Part shown: piece by piece, positions 1-6,893 of the stretch
Layout of the letters: each line of letters starts with the position of its first letter
How positions within the stretch are numbered: the first letter of the stretch is position 1
From: Bacteroidota bacterium
GTDB taxonomy: Bacteria; Zhuqueibacterota; JdFR-76; DREG01
Assembly (NCBI GenBank): GCA_030624545.1
Contig: JAUXJX010000080.1
Location: 1-7,553, forward strand
Length of the DNA stretch: 7,553 bases
Direction of reading: 5' to 3'
Position numbers and translations under genes: made by a program
The notes under the pieces: model-generated
Seen by the model: the letters and a program-made list of their open reading frames with translations, nothing else
What the model was told of the DNA's origin: nothing
Databases searched by the model: none

Positions 1-528
1 CAAGAGGCGCCCATTGCCAAACGGTTTCTCTGCATCAATCGTGACGATGTCCAGATCGCGGTTCAGACCACGGTGTTGGAATCCGTCATCGAGAACAAAC
101 ACATCCGGATTCAACGTCGACAGCGCAAGTTCTCCTGCCCTACGGCGATCTGGATCGATGAAGACGGCACCGTTTTTGAGGCTCCTTGCCAAAAGACGCG
201 GCTCATCACCGGTGCGGGAAAAAGGAACTTCCGAAAGATTTTCCCGGTTCAGTATAATCGTCTCCCGCCCGGTTCGGCCATAGCCGCGGGTCAGGATCGC
301 CACTTGCTGATTGTCTTGATTAAGCAGCTCGGACAAGAACCGCGTTACCGGTGTTTTCCCCGTACCACCAACCGTGATATTTCCAACGCTGATTACCGGT
401 TTGGGCAGATGCTTCGCTTTCACAATGTCCAAACTGTATCCCCAATTGCGCATATTTACAGCGCCCCCATATATTTTTGACAAAGGCAACAAAAGCATAG
501 ACATATGTTCAGGCGGAGAAAAAGGCAT
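1..528 (-). CDS. lpxK: Tetraacyldisaccharide 4'-kinase LpxK, N-terminal half (runs off the left edge)
   Basis: LpxK uses ATP to phosphorylate the 4' position of tetraacyl-disaccharide 1-phosphate, giving lipid IVA, at the cytoplasmic face of the inner membrane. I translated the minus strand by hand; the frame is open to base 1 and gives 176 residues. Visible marks are the hydrophobic LLLPLSKIYGG segment (residues 12-22) typical of the LpxK N-terminus, ISVGNITVGGTGKTPV with the P-loop (54-61), LTRGYGR (79-84), SRTGDEP (104-110), and the family motif DDGFQHR (147-153). About half of a usual 330-360 residue protein is present. I prefer the ATG at 528, preceded by AGGAAAG, because the distance to LLLPLS then resembles E. 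coli LpxK. A TTG at 588 overlapping the lpxB stop is the alternative and would add 20 residues. It lies 56 bp downstream of lpxB on the same strand, the next enzyme in the pathway to the left. Family assignment is firm; the start is less so. Confidence 0.95.
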   Translation of the reverse strand, partial: MPFSPPEHMSMLLLPLSKIYGGAVNMRNWGYSLDIVKAKHLPKPVISVGNITVGGTGKTPVTRFLSELLNQDNQQVAILTRGYGRTGRETIILNRENLSEVPFSRTGDEPRLLARSLKNGAVFIDPDRRRAGELALSTLNPDVFVLDDGFQHRGLNRDLDIVTIDAEKPFGNGRLL

Positions 529-584
529 GTGCGCCGCTTTCCTGTTCAACCATATTTCGGCTTTTTGTAGAGCGACTGAACGAA

Positions 585-1727
585 TCAAAGCGTTTTTTCT
601 GCATGGTCTTTCATCAAAGAAACAGCCAATTCGGCAACGCGGGCATTTGCGCCGGCAGTTCCCAATTTACGGCGTATCTCGTCAAAGCCTTCCAATAGCT
701 CTTCCCTGCTTCCTGAATCATGTAGAAATTTGTGTAGCATGTCTGCCACCCGTTTAGGGTTAAAATCGCGCTGGACGAACTCCGGCACTATCTCTTTCCC
801 GGCCACGATATTCGCCAGGCAGATGTTTTTCACTTTCACCAGCCGTTTTGCCACCATGTAATTCAGAGGTGAGACACGGTAAACCAGCACAAATGGGGTG
901 CCGATAATTGCGCTTTCGAGCGTTGCAGTTCCGGAGGCTACCATCATGACTGTTGAATATTTCATCAACTCGTAGGTGTCGCGTACCATTCGGGCAGGAA
1001 TGCCGGACAGGCACTTATCATAAATTTCCAGAGGCAGATTCTCTGAGACACTCAGTGCAACCTGGCTGCCCGGGTTCATTCTCACAAAGTATTGAGCCGC
1101 TTTCATCATCTCCGGAAGCAAACGATGAATTTCCTGCTCCCGGCTTCCCGGAAACAGCGCCAGGATTGGTGCATTTTCATCCAGATCGTATTTCTGCAGG
1201 AATTCTTCCCTGGAAAGAGAAATATGAATGACCTCGAGTAAGGGGTGGCCCACGAATGTAACGGACACATTATGGTTCCGGTATAACTCCCGTTCAAATT
1301 CTAAAATCACGGCCATATGGTCTACGAGTTGGGCGATTTTCGGAATTCGTTTTTCTCCCCAGGCCCATACCTGGGGACTAATGTAATACAAAACGCGAAT
1401 CCCTCTGTCATGGGCGATTTTTGCAATTTTGAGATTAAAGCCGGGATAATCGATCAGGATAGCCAGCGATGGTTTCCTCTCGTCAATCAGCGTTTCAATC
1501 CGCCTCATGGCTTTCCGTATAAAAGGCAGATGCTTTACTACCTCCAGGAATCCGATTATGGCCATTTGCGAAATGTCAAATTCGGTCTCAACCCCTGCTT
1601 CACGCATGCGCGGCCCGCCAATGCCAAAAGCAGAAAGGCCGGGTTCAAGTTTTAGGAGCTCCCGAACCAGTCCCGCGCCATGCAGGTCTCCGGATCTTTC
1701 ACCAGCTATGATCAGTACGTCGTTCAT
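585..1727 (-). CDS. lpxB: Lipid-A-disaccharide synthase LpxB (GT19 family)
   Basis: LpxB is the peripheral-membrane glycosyltransferase that joins UDP-2,3-diacylglucosamine and lipid X into the beta-1,6 lipid A disaccharide. The 380-residue product is full length for the family. Family blocks in order: an N-terminal IIAGERSGDLHGAGL (6-20), FGIGGPRMREAGV (34-46), LIDYPGFNLKIAK (91-103) with the conserved Asp93, YYISPQVWAWGEKR (114-127), VGHPLLEV (159-166), the LFPGSREQEI block (191-200) with conserved Arg196, and the nucleotide-sugar-side segment ASGTATLESAIIGTP (264-278) followed by LVYRVSPLNY. The start is fixed at ATG 1727: the codon directly upstream in frame is TAG. No Shine-Dalgarno sequence is visible before it. 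It lies about 170 bp after the oxidoreductase gene and 56 bp before lpxK on the same strand, consistent with a lipid A gene group. Confidence 0.98.
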   Translation of the reverse strand: MNDVLIIAGERSGDLHGAGLVRELLKLEPGLSAFGIGGPRMREAGVETEFDISQMAIIGFLEVVKHLPFIRKAMRRIETLIDERKPSLAILIDYPGFNLKIAKIAHDRGIRVLYYISPQVWAWGEKRIPKIAQLVDHMAVILEFERELYRNHNVSVTFVGHPLLEVIHISLSREEFLQKYDLDENAPILALFPGSREQEIHRLLPEMMKAAQYFVRMNPGSQVALSVSENLPLEIYDKCLSGIPARMVRDTYELMKYSTVMMVASGTATLESAIIGTPFVLVYRVSPLNYMVAKRLVKVKNICLANIVAGKEIVPEFVQRDFNPKRVADMLHKFLHDSGSREELLEGFDEIRRKLGTAGANARVAELAVSLMKDHAEKTL

Positions 1728-1897
1728 CTAAGTCGGATCGATTCTTAGGTTTCAAAGCCGTACAAAAAGGAATAAGACATGGCGTAATAGCGTACAGGAT
1801 ATAATGCCGTGGCAAATTGGGAAAACGAAATACTCAGATCCATCAGGGCAGTCGATTTAGGCAATATTGGATGGATTTCAGACTGTGATGGGTGAAC
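1728..1897. other. Spacer between the oxidoreductase gene and lpxB, no gene supported
   Basis: This 170-bp spacer is long for such a compact gene group. I see no terminator with a U-run. A weak interrupted hairpin (GATGG 1887-1891 with CCATC 1903-1907) straddles the oxidoreductase stop codon. On the minus strand the frame after that stop stays open for about 51 codons, to a TAA at 1745-1747, and contains an ATG at 1843 that would give a 32-residue peptide. No ribosome binding site precedes that ATG, so I do not call a gene. A promoter for lpxB could lie here, but no clear -35/-10 pair was found. Confidence 0.5.
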
Positions 1898-2902
1898 TCA
1901 CACCATCGATACTTTGCTATGATTCAGCTTGATCTGATCCAGGATTTGTTGTGCCACTTGCAGCGCCAGGAGGCCGTCTTCCCCGGAGACAACCGGTCTT
2001 TCGTTTTGCAAATTAGCTTGAACAAAAGACTGCAATTCGGCCTTTAACGCGTTCTTTTCTTCGGCCTGCACCTTGACATAGCTGATCTGTTTGCGAACTC
2101 CATTCTTCTCGATCACTCCCCAGGGAATTGGCGAGCTTGCCGGGGCATCTTTGGGAAGGTTCTGCAGCCTATACACTTCGGAAACCCCCTGGAGCAAATC
2201 CATCGACGTATATGAATCCGGTTGGAAGAGTCGCATTTTGCGCATTTTTTTGAATGAAATCCGGCTGGCGGTTAGATTGGCCACGCAGCCATTTTCAAAT
2301 TGCAGGCGGGCATTGGCTAGGTCTTCGCTGTCTGAAATCACAGAAACACCACTAGCGTCAATTCTTTGAATTGGGCTTCTCACCAAGGTGTTTACCAGGT
2401 CAATATCGTGGATCATCAGGTCTAAGACGACCGCCACGTCCGATCCGCGCGGATCGAATGAGGCGAGACGGTGCGCCTCGATAAACATGGGATTCATGTC
2501 ATCCAGGTTAAGGCCTCGAAATGCCGGGTTAAATCGCTCGATATGTCCTGCCTGGAACAGTGCGGAATTCTTGCGGGAAAGATCCACCAGTTCTTGCCCC
2601 TCTTCTACCGTGGCCGCGATGGGCTTTTCGATGAAGACTGACCTGCCGGACCGAAGCGCCTGTGCTGCAAGTTCGTAATGGTTAACGGTCGGCACGGCGA
2701 TGGTCACTGCTTCAACCTCTTCAATCAGACTTTCAAAAGCCTGGCAATACTTCAAGCCAAATTCTTCTGCAACTTTGTTGCCGCGCTCGGGATTGATGTC
2801 GTGCACGGCAACAAGCGAAGCCGACGGAATCTGCATGAAGTTTTGAATGTGATAGGTCCCAAGTTTTCCAACGCCGGCAACGCCGACCTTAATTTTCTCC
2901 AC
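1898..2902 (-). CDS. Gfo/Idh/MocA-family NAD(P)-dependent oxidoreductase, lipid A locus type (GnnA-like?)
   Basis: This is a 334-residue cytosolic sugar dehydrogenase/reductase-type protein. The N-terminal Rossmann fold shows KVGVAGVGKLGTYH (5-18), with the GxGxxG turn, and an acidic residue after beta-2 (VAVHDINP, 32-39) that suggests NAD. SVFIEKP (88-94) carries the family Glu-Lys-Pro motif. GHIERFNPA (119-127) and DLMIHDIDL (161-169, with His165/Asp166) form the expected C-terminal catalytic part. I chose GTG 2902 as start because GGGAGG stands just upstream (4-nt gap) and the Rossmann motif then begins at the usual place. A TTG at 2926 would add eight residues that the ribosome site itself would encode. 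Genes of this family are often found next to lpxA/lpxB. Characterised GnnA oxidises UDP-GlcNAc at C3 for diamino-sugar lipid A, with the aminotransferase GnnB beside it, but no GnnB is visible here. The family is sure; the substrate is unknown. Confidence 0.9.
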   Translation of the reverse strand: MEKIKVGVAGVGKLGTYHIQNFMQIPSASLVAVHDINPERGNKVAEEFGLKYCQAFESLIEEVEAVTIAVPTVNHYELAAQALRSGRSVFIEKPIAATVEEGQELVDLSRKNSALFQAGHIERFNPAFRGLNLDDMNPMFIEAHRLASFDPRGSDVAVVLDLMIHDIDLVNTLVRSPIQRIDASGVSVISDSEDLANARLQFENGCVANLTASRISFKKMRKMRLFQPDSYTSMDLLQGVSEVYRLQNLPKDAPASSPIPWGVIEKNGVRKQISYVKVQAEEKNALKAELQSFVQANLQNERPVVSGEDGLLALQVAQQILDQIKLNHSKVSMV

Positions 2903-2906
2903 ATTA

Positions 2907-2912
2907 CCTCCC
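2907..2912 (-). promoter_or_regulatory. Ribosome binding site deciding the GTG start of the oxidoreductase gene
   Basis: On the minus strand GGGAGG is followed by TAAT and then GTG at 2902. It is a near-perfect anti-Shine-Dalgarno match at a short but workable distance. It lies inside the reading frame that a TTG start at 2926 would use, which argues that the upstream eight codons are not translated. Confidence 0.7.
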
Positions 2913-2966
2913 AGGGAAACGGTCAATTTGCGGTTACATTTGAGGAAAACTGAATTGGGCCGGGTA

Positions 2967-4982
2967 TCATTTTCCTTTGAGTTGGCGACTCGTCTTGCTT
3001 GAGGATTGTTGATTCAAGCGTTGGATTTCATCCCGCAGTTCCGCCGCCCGCTCAAATTCCATCATCGCGGCGGCAGTGTACATCTCTTTTTCGAGAAATT
3101 CCAGTGTTTCTTCGAGTGCCATATTATCGCGGGGTAGTCTGATGCTGGGCGGTGTCTCCCACTTAACGGTCTTGGCATCTGCCACACGCGTCGTCCCCAA
3201 TACATCCTCAACAGACTTGTAAATGGTTGCCGGAGTGATTCCGTGCTCTACATTATACTGATGCTGAACAGTCCGGCGACGATTGGTTTCGTCTATAACC
3301 TTTTGCATGGAGTCCGTCATCCTGTCTGCATAGAAAATTACTTTCCCGTCCACGTTTCTCGCAGCCCTGCCCGCCGTCTGCATGAGTGATCTCTCGGAGC
3401 GCAGAAAGCCTTCTTTATCGGCATCCAGTACGGCCACCAGGCTAACCTCGGGAAGGTCCAAACCTTCTCGCAGCAGGTTGATGCCGACCAGCGCGTCAAA
3501 GTCGGCCAGGCGCAAATCCCGCAGTATCTCCACACGATCGAGCGCATCAATTTCAGAATGGAGATAACGGACTCGCACACCGGCATCGGACAGATAGTCG
3601 GTCAGGTCCTCCGCCATTCTCTTGGTCAGGGTAGTCACCAGAGTCCTTTGGTTCCTTTCCGCCTGCTCCTTGATTTCTGCTATCAGATCATCGATTTGGC
3701 CTTTTGTGGGCTTCACCTCGATTCTCGGGTCCATCAACCCCGTGGGCCGAATGATCTGCTCCACAACGACGCCCTTGCATTTCTCCAGCTCATGAGCAGC
3801 GGGAGTTGCCGATGCAAAAATCACCTTGTCAACCATGTCTTCATACTCTTCGAAAACGAGCGGGCGATTGTCAAGAGCAGAGGGAAGCCTGAAGCCGTGC
3901 TCCACCAGGGTCTCTTTTCTGGAGCGGTCGCCGCGATACATTCCTCCAATCTGCGGGATGGCCGCATGTGATTCATCGATTATGGTCAGGTAATCCGGCG
4001 GAAAGAAGTCGAGGAGTGTAAATGGCCGTTCCCCCGGCTTCCTGTTGGTAAGATGGCGGGAGTAGTTTTCGATCCCCGAACAGTAGCCGAGCTCCGTCAT
4101 CATCTCGATGTCATAGTTTGTTCGCATTTCCAGCCGCTGCGCCTCGAGAAGCTTATTCTGGCCGCGCAACTCCTCAAGCCGCTCCGCCAGCTCTACTCGA
4201 ATCGCCTCAACCGCTTTTTCCAATGTCGGCCGGCTGGTAACATAATGCTTTGCGGGATAGATTGCAACGCGTGGCATATCCCTCACGATTTCTCCGGTGA
4301 GGGTATTAATGGTGTATATTGAATCGACCTCATTGCCGAACAGCTCGATTCGCACCGCCATCTCATCGTAGGCCGGGAAGACCTCCACGACATCTCCGCG
4401 CACGCGGAAGGTGCCGCGCTCGAAGTTAAGATCGTTCCTGGCGTAGTGAATTTCCACCAATTTCCTGAGGATCTCTTCCCGCTCGACCGTCTCACCGCGC
4501 TCCAAAAACAGCATGAGATTCTTGTATTCCTCAGGCGAACCCAAACCATAGATACAGGACACCGAAGCAACTACGATAACGTCATCTCTTTCAAGAAGTG
4601 AGCTGGTTGCCTTGAGCCGCATGCGGTCGATATCATCATTGATGGAAGAGTCTTTTTCAATGTATGTATCCGTCGTCGGGATGTACGCCTCCGGTTGGTA
4701 ATAATCGAAGTAACTGATGAAATACTCAACGGCATTATCAGGAAAGAAGGTTTTGAATTCTCCGTAGAGCTGTGCTGCCAGGGTCTTGTTGTGAGATATG
4801 ACCAACGTCGGCCGGCCATAAGCCACGATCACATTGGCCATGGTGTAGGTTTTGCCGGAACCGGTTATCCCGAGCAGAGTCTGATATTTTTCAGACCGCG
4901 AAAGGCCATCCGTCAACTCCTTGATAGCCCTGCCCTGATCGCCGCTCGGCTCAAAATCGGACCTCAGCTTGAATTCCGTCAT
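2967..4982 (-). CDS. uvrB: UvrABC excinuclease subunit B
   Basis: UvrB is the DNA-damage verification helicase-like subunit of nucleotide excision repair. It is loaded by UvrA and recruits UvrC for dual incision. The 671-residue product is full length. In order: [13 protein letters not shown] (4-16), Walker A GITGSGKT (38-45), the damage-clamping beta-hairpin region [13 protein letters not shown] (90-102), motif II DESH (336-339), SATP motif III, helicase motif V around [14 protein letters not shown], motif [11 protein letters not shown] (535-543), and a C-terminal UVR domain (about 624-659) that binds UvrC and UvrA. The ATG at 4982 fits the family N-terminus. It has no visible Shine-Dalgarno site, and a minimal ATG-GAA-TGA frame begins five bases upstream (4987) and overlaps it. 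It is the first gene of the leftward group, about 64 bp before the oxidoreductase, with no terminator between. I found no convincing LexA operator upstream. Confidence 0.99.
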   Translation of the reverse strand: MTEFKLRSDFEPSGDQGRAIKELTDGLSRSEKYQTLLGITGSGKTYTMANVIVAYGRPTLVISHNKTLAAQLYGEFKTFFPDNAVEYFISYFDYYQPEAYIPTTDTYIEKDSSINDDIDRMRLKATSSLLERDDVIVVASVSCIYGLGSPEEYKNLMLFLERGETVEREEILRKLVEIHYARNDLNFERGTFRVRGDVVEVFPAYDEMAVRIELFGNEVDSIYTINTLTGEIVRDMPRVAIYPAKHYVTSRPTLEKAVEAIRVELAERLEELRGQNKLLEAQRLEMRTNYDIEMMTELGYCSGIENYSRHLTNRKPGERPFTLLDFFPPDYLTIIDESHAAIPQIGGMYRGDRSRKETLVEHGFRLPSALDNRPLVFEEYEDMVDKVIFASATPAAHELEKCKGVVVEQIIRPTGLMDPRIEVKPTKGQIDDLIAEIKEQAERNQRTLVTTLTKRMAEDLTDYLSDAGVRVRYLHSEIDALDRVEILRDLRLADFDALVGINLLREGLDLPEVSLVAVLDADKEGFLRSERSLMQTAGRAARNVDGKVIFYADRMTDSMQKVIDETNRRRTVQHQYNVEHGITPATIYKSVEDVLGTTRVADAKTVKWETPPSIRLPRDNMALEETLEFLEKEMYTAAAMMEFERAAELRDEIQRLNQQSSSKTSRQLKGK

Positions 4983-5030
4983 TCCATGTTCACAGACAGT
5001 TACGGTTCACATGTATCATTCACAAAAACA

Positions 5031-5187
5031 TCACGCAAAGGCGCTAAGGCGCTAAGGCGCTAAGAATATTAAACATATAAAAGATACATTTCATACTTGG
5101 TTTCTAAAAGACGGTTAGATAATAACTTCACGTTTATTTGTTAATTTGATGTTCTTAATCCTTTGCGTTCTTTGCGACTTTGCGTGA
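5031..5187. repeat. 157-bp AT-rich element with inverted TCACGCAAAG-type arms
   Basis: The left arm (5031-5064) begins TCACGCAAAG and continues with CGCTAAG units. The right arm (5161-5187), read on the minus strand, begins TCACGCAAAG and continues with CGCAAAG units, so the two arms are inverted copies of the same modular sequence. The first ten bases match exactly. Similarity continues weakly inwards into the AT-rich centre (for example ATTAAACAT at about 5067-5075 against an inverted ATTAAGAACAT ending near 5159). There is no coding potential inside. I recall similar CACGCAAAG repeats between genes in many environmental genomes, but cannot verify copy number here. It could be a non-autonomous mobile or REP-like element, or a long structured transcript, since it sits in the leader of uvrB or of the divergent gene. 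Confidence 0.75.
5040..5063 (+). repeat. Three tandem copies of GGCGCTAA
   Basis: Three exact head-to-tail copies of the 8-base unit GGCGCTAA lie inside the left arm of the inverted-repeat element. The right arm has a looser, diverged version of the same period (CGCAAAG units at 7-8 base steps), so the tandem form may have arisen by slippage or unit expansion in one arm. Confidence 0.85.
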
Positions 5188-5241
5188 GCGAATTATTCAG
5201 GTTCAGATTTCCAATTGCTGAAAATTAATATAAATTTATGA

Positions 5242-5258
5242 GGCTTGAAAATCAAGCT
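5242..5258 (+). repeat. Small hairpin GCTTGA-AAA-TCAAGC
   Basis: A perfect 6-bp stem (5243-5248 with 5252-5257) closes a three-base AAA loop, with a possible extra G-U pair. It lies about 140 bases before the start of the nucleotidylyltransferase gene. There is no U-run, so it is not an intrinsic terminator. The same six-base arms occur in the hairpin upstream of the foldase gene (6894-6916). Confidence 0.55.
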
Positions 5259-5383
5259 CGATTGGCGGATCCTGACAGGAGGGTAGTTCGTTCAACTTGT
5301 CCGGCTTCAAAAGACTGTGAAAAACCTTGCAAATATGTCGTGCTCCGAATAAATTAGACACGATCTTTCAGCAATCAGCCGTT

Positions 5384-5389
5384 GAGGAG
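5384..5389 (+). promoter_or_regulatory. Ribosome binding site deciding the GTG start at 5396
   Basis: GAGGAG stands six bases before GTG 5396. The frame is open back to a TTG at 5327, but that codon has no ribosome site and the added 23 residues would precede the first beta strand of the Rossmann-like domain, where family members normally begin. Confidence 0.8.
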
Positions 5390-5395
5390 AAGATA

Positions 5396-6595
5396 GTGCA
5401 GGCAATTATCATGGTAGCGGGGAAAAGTACGCGAACTTATCCCCTTACACTCACGCGTCCGAAACCTCTTTTGCCGATCTTGAATCGTCCCCTCATTTAC
5501 TACAACCTGGATCAGCTGGTTGGCCTGGTTGATGAGGTAATCCTGATCGTGGGTTACCGCAAAGAAATGATCGAGCGCGAATTAGGACGGGAATACCGCG
5601 GCATTCGGCTCATATACCAGGAACAAGAAGAGCAGTTGGGCACAGGGCATGCTGTTCTCCTAGCCGAGCGCCACGTGAAGGGTAAATGCATTGCAATGAA
5701 CGGAGACGACCTCTTCGCGCGGGATGACATCTCTCGGCTGCTTGAATTCCGGTTTGCTGCGCTGGCCATGCCGGTTGCCAATCCCGAACTTTACGGGGTC
5801 TATGAATTGAATGATGTAGGGCTGGCCACAAATCTGGTCGAAAAGCCGCGTGAGAACATCGGCAATCTTGCAAACGTGGGATGCTATATTCTCGATACCG
5901 AAATGTTCGACGAGTTGGAAAAGACTCCAAAGAGCGAAAGGGGCGAAATCGAGCTCACTACGGCCATACTAAATATTTCCAGGCGCGAGCCATTTCATGT
6001 GCTTTCGATCACTGGCTACTGGCTGCCCACTGGATTTCCCTGGGATTTGTTGAGCACACAGAATTTCATGTTCTCCCGGAATTTTGAGCACAGCATAGCA
6101 GGAACCGTGGAGCGTGGTGCGAAACTGGAAGGTCCGATTCAGCTAGCCGGAGACAGTGTAATCCAAAATGGCGCTGAGGTTCTCGGGCCCGTGAGTATTG
6201 CGAGTGGCTGCAATATCTCTTCATCGGCCCGAATCGGCCCCTATTCGAGTTTAGGCAAAGGTGTAAGGATTGGGGCCGCCAGCCACATTGAGCAGTCAAT
6301 CATAATGGATGGAAGCCGCATAGGACCTGGAAGCTCGATCGCCTATTCGGTGCTCGGCGAGGGCGTGATCCTGGATAGAGATTGCCTGTTGTCCCATACC
6401 AGCAGAGATGACGAATCGGTCAAATCCAGGGTTAAGGGTCAAGTTATAGACAGCGGACTCCGGCATTTGGGAGCCACGCTGGGAGATAAGGTAGTGTTGG
6501 CACAAGGCAATCGTGTGGCCGCAGGATGCAAGTTATGGCCGGGAATTCACACCGAGGCGGATCAAGTCATTGAGCACGATCTAACTGCCGATTAG
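5396..6595 (+). CDS. Sugar-1-phosphate nucleotidylyltransferase with left-handed beta-helix domain (archaeal-type, GlmU-like)
   Basis: The predicted reaction is NTP + sugar 1-phosphate giving NDP-sugar, for surface polysaccharide or peptidoglycan precursors, in the cytosol. The 399-residue protein starts at GTG with a good ribosome site. Residues 1-225 form the nucleotidyltransferase domain: MVAGKSTRTYPLTLTRPK (6-23) is the nucleotide-binding signature, with Ser where the usual GxGTR has its second Gly. Next come GTGHAV (82-87), the metal-site NGDD (102-105), VEKP (148-151), SERGEIELTTAI (180-191) and GYWLPTGFPWDLL (207-219). Residues 240-385 carry hexapeptide-type repeats (GAKLEGPIQL, AEVLGPVSI, ARIGPYSSL, SRIGPGSSI). 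The layout matches the bifunctional archaeal type such as Sulfolobus ST0452. The His/Tyr acetyltransferase motif (GHLTY in GlmU) is replaced here by GPGSS, so the second activity is probably lost. Substrate could be glucose-1-P or GlcNAc-1-P; the sequence does not decide. No co-directional partner gene is visible. Confidence 0.9.
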   Translation: MQAIIMVAGKSTRTYPLTLTRPKPLLPILNRPLIYYNLDQLVGLVDEVILIVGYRKEMIERELGREYRGIRLIYQEQEEQLGTGHAVLLAERHVKGKCIAMNGDDLFARDDISRLLEFRFAALAMPVANPELYGVYELNDVGLATNLVEKPRENIGNLANVGCYILDTEMFDELEKTPKSERGEIELTTAILNISRREPFHVLSITGYWLPTGFPWDLLSTQNFMFSRNFEHSIAGTVERGAKLEGPIQLAGDSVIQNGAEVLGPVSIASGCNISSSARIGPYSSLGKGVRIGAASHIEQSIIMDGSRIGPGSSIAYSVLGEGVILDRDCLLSHTSRDDESVKSRVKGQVIDSGLRHLGATLGDKVVLAQGNRVAAGCKLWPGIHTEADQVIEHDLTAD

Positions 6596-6690
6596 TTTCT
6601 GTTGCAAAACTCATATTTTTATGGATCATCCAAGAATTTGTTGAAGGTTCTATCCTTGAGTGCAGAGAAGACTATGTTTAAGGGATGACG

Positions 6691-6814
6691 ATGCATTATT
6701 TGCATAATGGGCTAAAGCCCTATAAAATGGGTACTATTTCAATCCCCCCGCCATAAATGATGGAGCTATTCATTTGTTTTTACATACTTTAATAGCCATC
6801 CCGGCGGGCCGGGA
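6691..6814. repeat. Composite degenerate palindromic repeat (REP/REPIN-like)
   Basis: Several hairpins stand close together: ATGCA/TGCAT (6691-6705), GGGCT-AA-AGCCC (6709-6720), a decayed hairpin beginning CCCCGCCAT (6746-6763), and TCCCGGC-GG-GCCGGGA (6799-6814; 7-bp stem, or 6 bp with a 4-base loop). The outer flanks of the last two are themselves inverted: GCTATT (6765-6770) and AATAGC (6791-6796) face each other across a 20-base T-rich spacer. This looks like two repeat units in opposite orientation. From memory, GGGCTAAAGCCC and CCCCGCCATAAATGGCGGGG-type repeats recur between genes in several environmental bacterial groups; here one arm is mutated. No transposase is nearby. None of the hairpins has a U-run. 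Confidence 0.6.
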
Positions 6815-6842
6815 CGTGGACCCTATGAATCCTGACGTTTGT

Positions 6843-6856
6843 GGGGTCTCAACCCC
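6843..6856 (+). repeat. Short hairpin GGGGT-CTCA-ACCCC
   Basis: A 5-bp GC-rich stem closes a four-base loop, just downstream of the composite repeat. It is followed by a C-rich run rather than Ts, so it is unlikely to be a rho-independent terminator in the plus direction. It may be part of the same repeat cluster. Confidence 0.4.
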
Positions 6857-6893
6857 TACCCCCCAATACACGACTTAAGATGGGCGCCCGGAA

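Larger units (their letters stand above)
4983..5395. other. Divergent intergenic region between uvrB and the nucleotidylyltransferase gene
   Basis: This 413-bp stretch must hold the promoters for both directions. It contains an inverted-repeat-bounded AT-rich element (5031-5187), a small hairpin (5242-5258), and the strong ribosome site of the rightward gene (5384-5389). No ORF here has both a ribosome site and family resemblance. I could not assign a -35/-10 pair in either direction with confidence. An AGGAGGG at 5276-5282 looks like a ribosome site but is followed by no start codon at a usable distance. Confidence 0.6.

Noticed and set aside
14..757. Overlapping plus-strand open frames of 89-135 codons
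   Set aside because: They lie opposite lpxK and lpxB, whose minus-strand products match their families through many motifs. The plus-strand translations show no recognisable domain.
4988..5011. Two GTTCACA copies before uvrB as a possible LexA operator
   Set aside because: The direct repeats are 17 bases apart centre to centre, which fits none of the LexA boxes I know (CTGT-N8-ACAG, GAAC-N4-GTTC, GTTC-N7-GTTC).
4695..5063. 122-codon plus-strand frame extending from inside uvrB into the intergenic region
   Set aside because: Most of it is antisense to the conserved uvrB N-terminus, and its end is translated repeat sequence (RKGAKALRR comes from the GGCGCTAA units).
5031..5187. CRISPR-like array
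   Set aside because: The GGCGCTAA units are directly tandem with no spacers, and the other arm is inverted, not direct. No cas gene is present.
6685..6756. 24-codon frame beginning ATG-ACG-ATG
   Set aside because: It runs through the palindromic repeat cluster. The AAGGG before it is too close to the start, and the peptide is just translated repeat.
6799..6814. Terminator for the nucleotidylyltransferase gene
   Set aside because: The stem is strong but lies 200 bases downstream of the stop and is not followed by a T-run in either direction (plus strand is followed by CGTGGACC).
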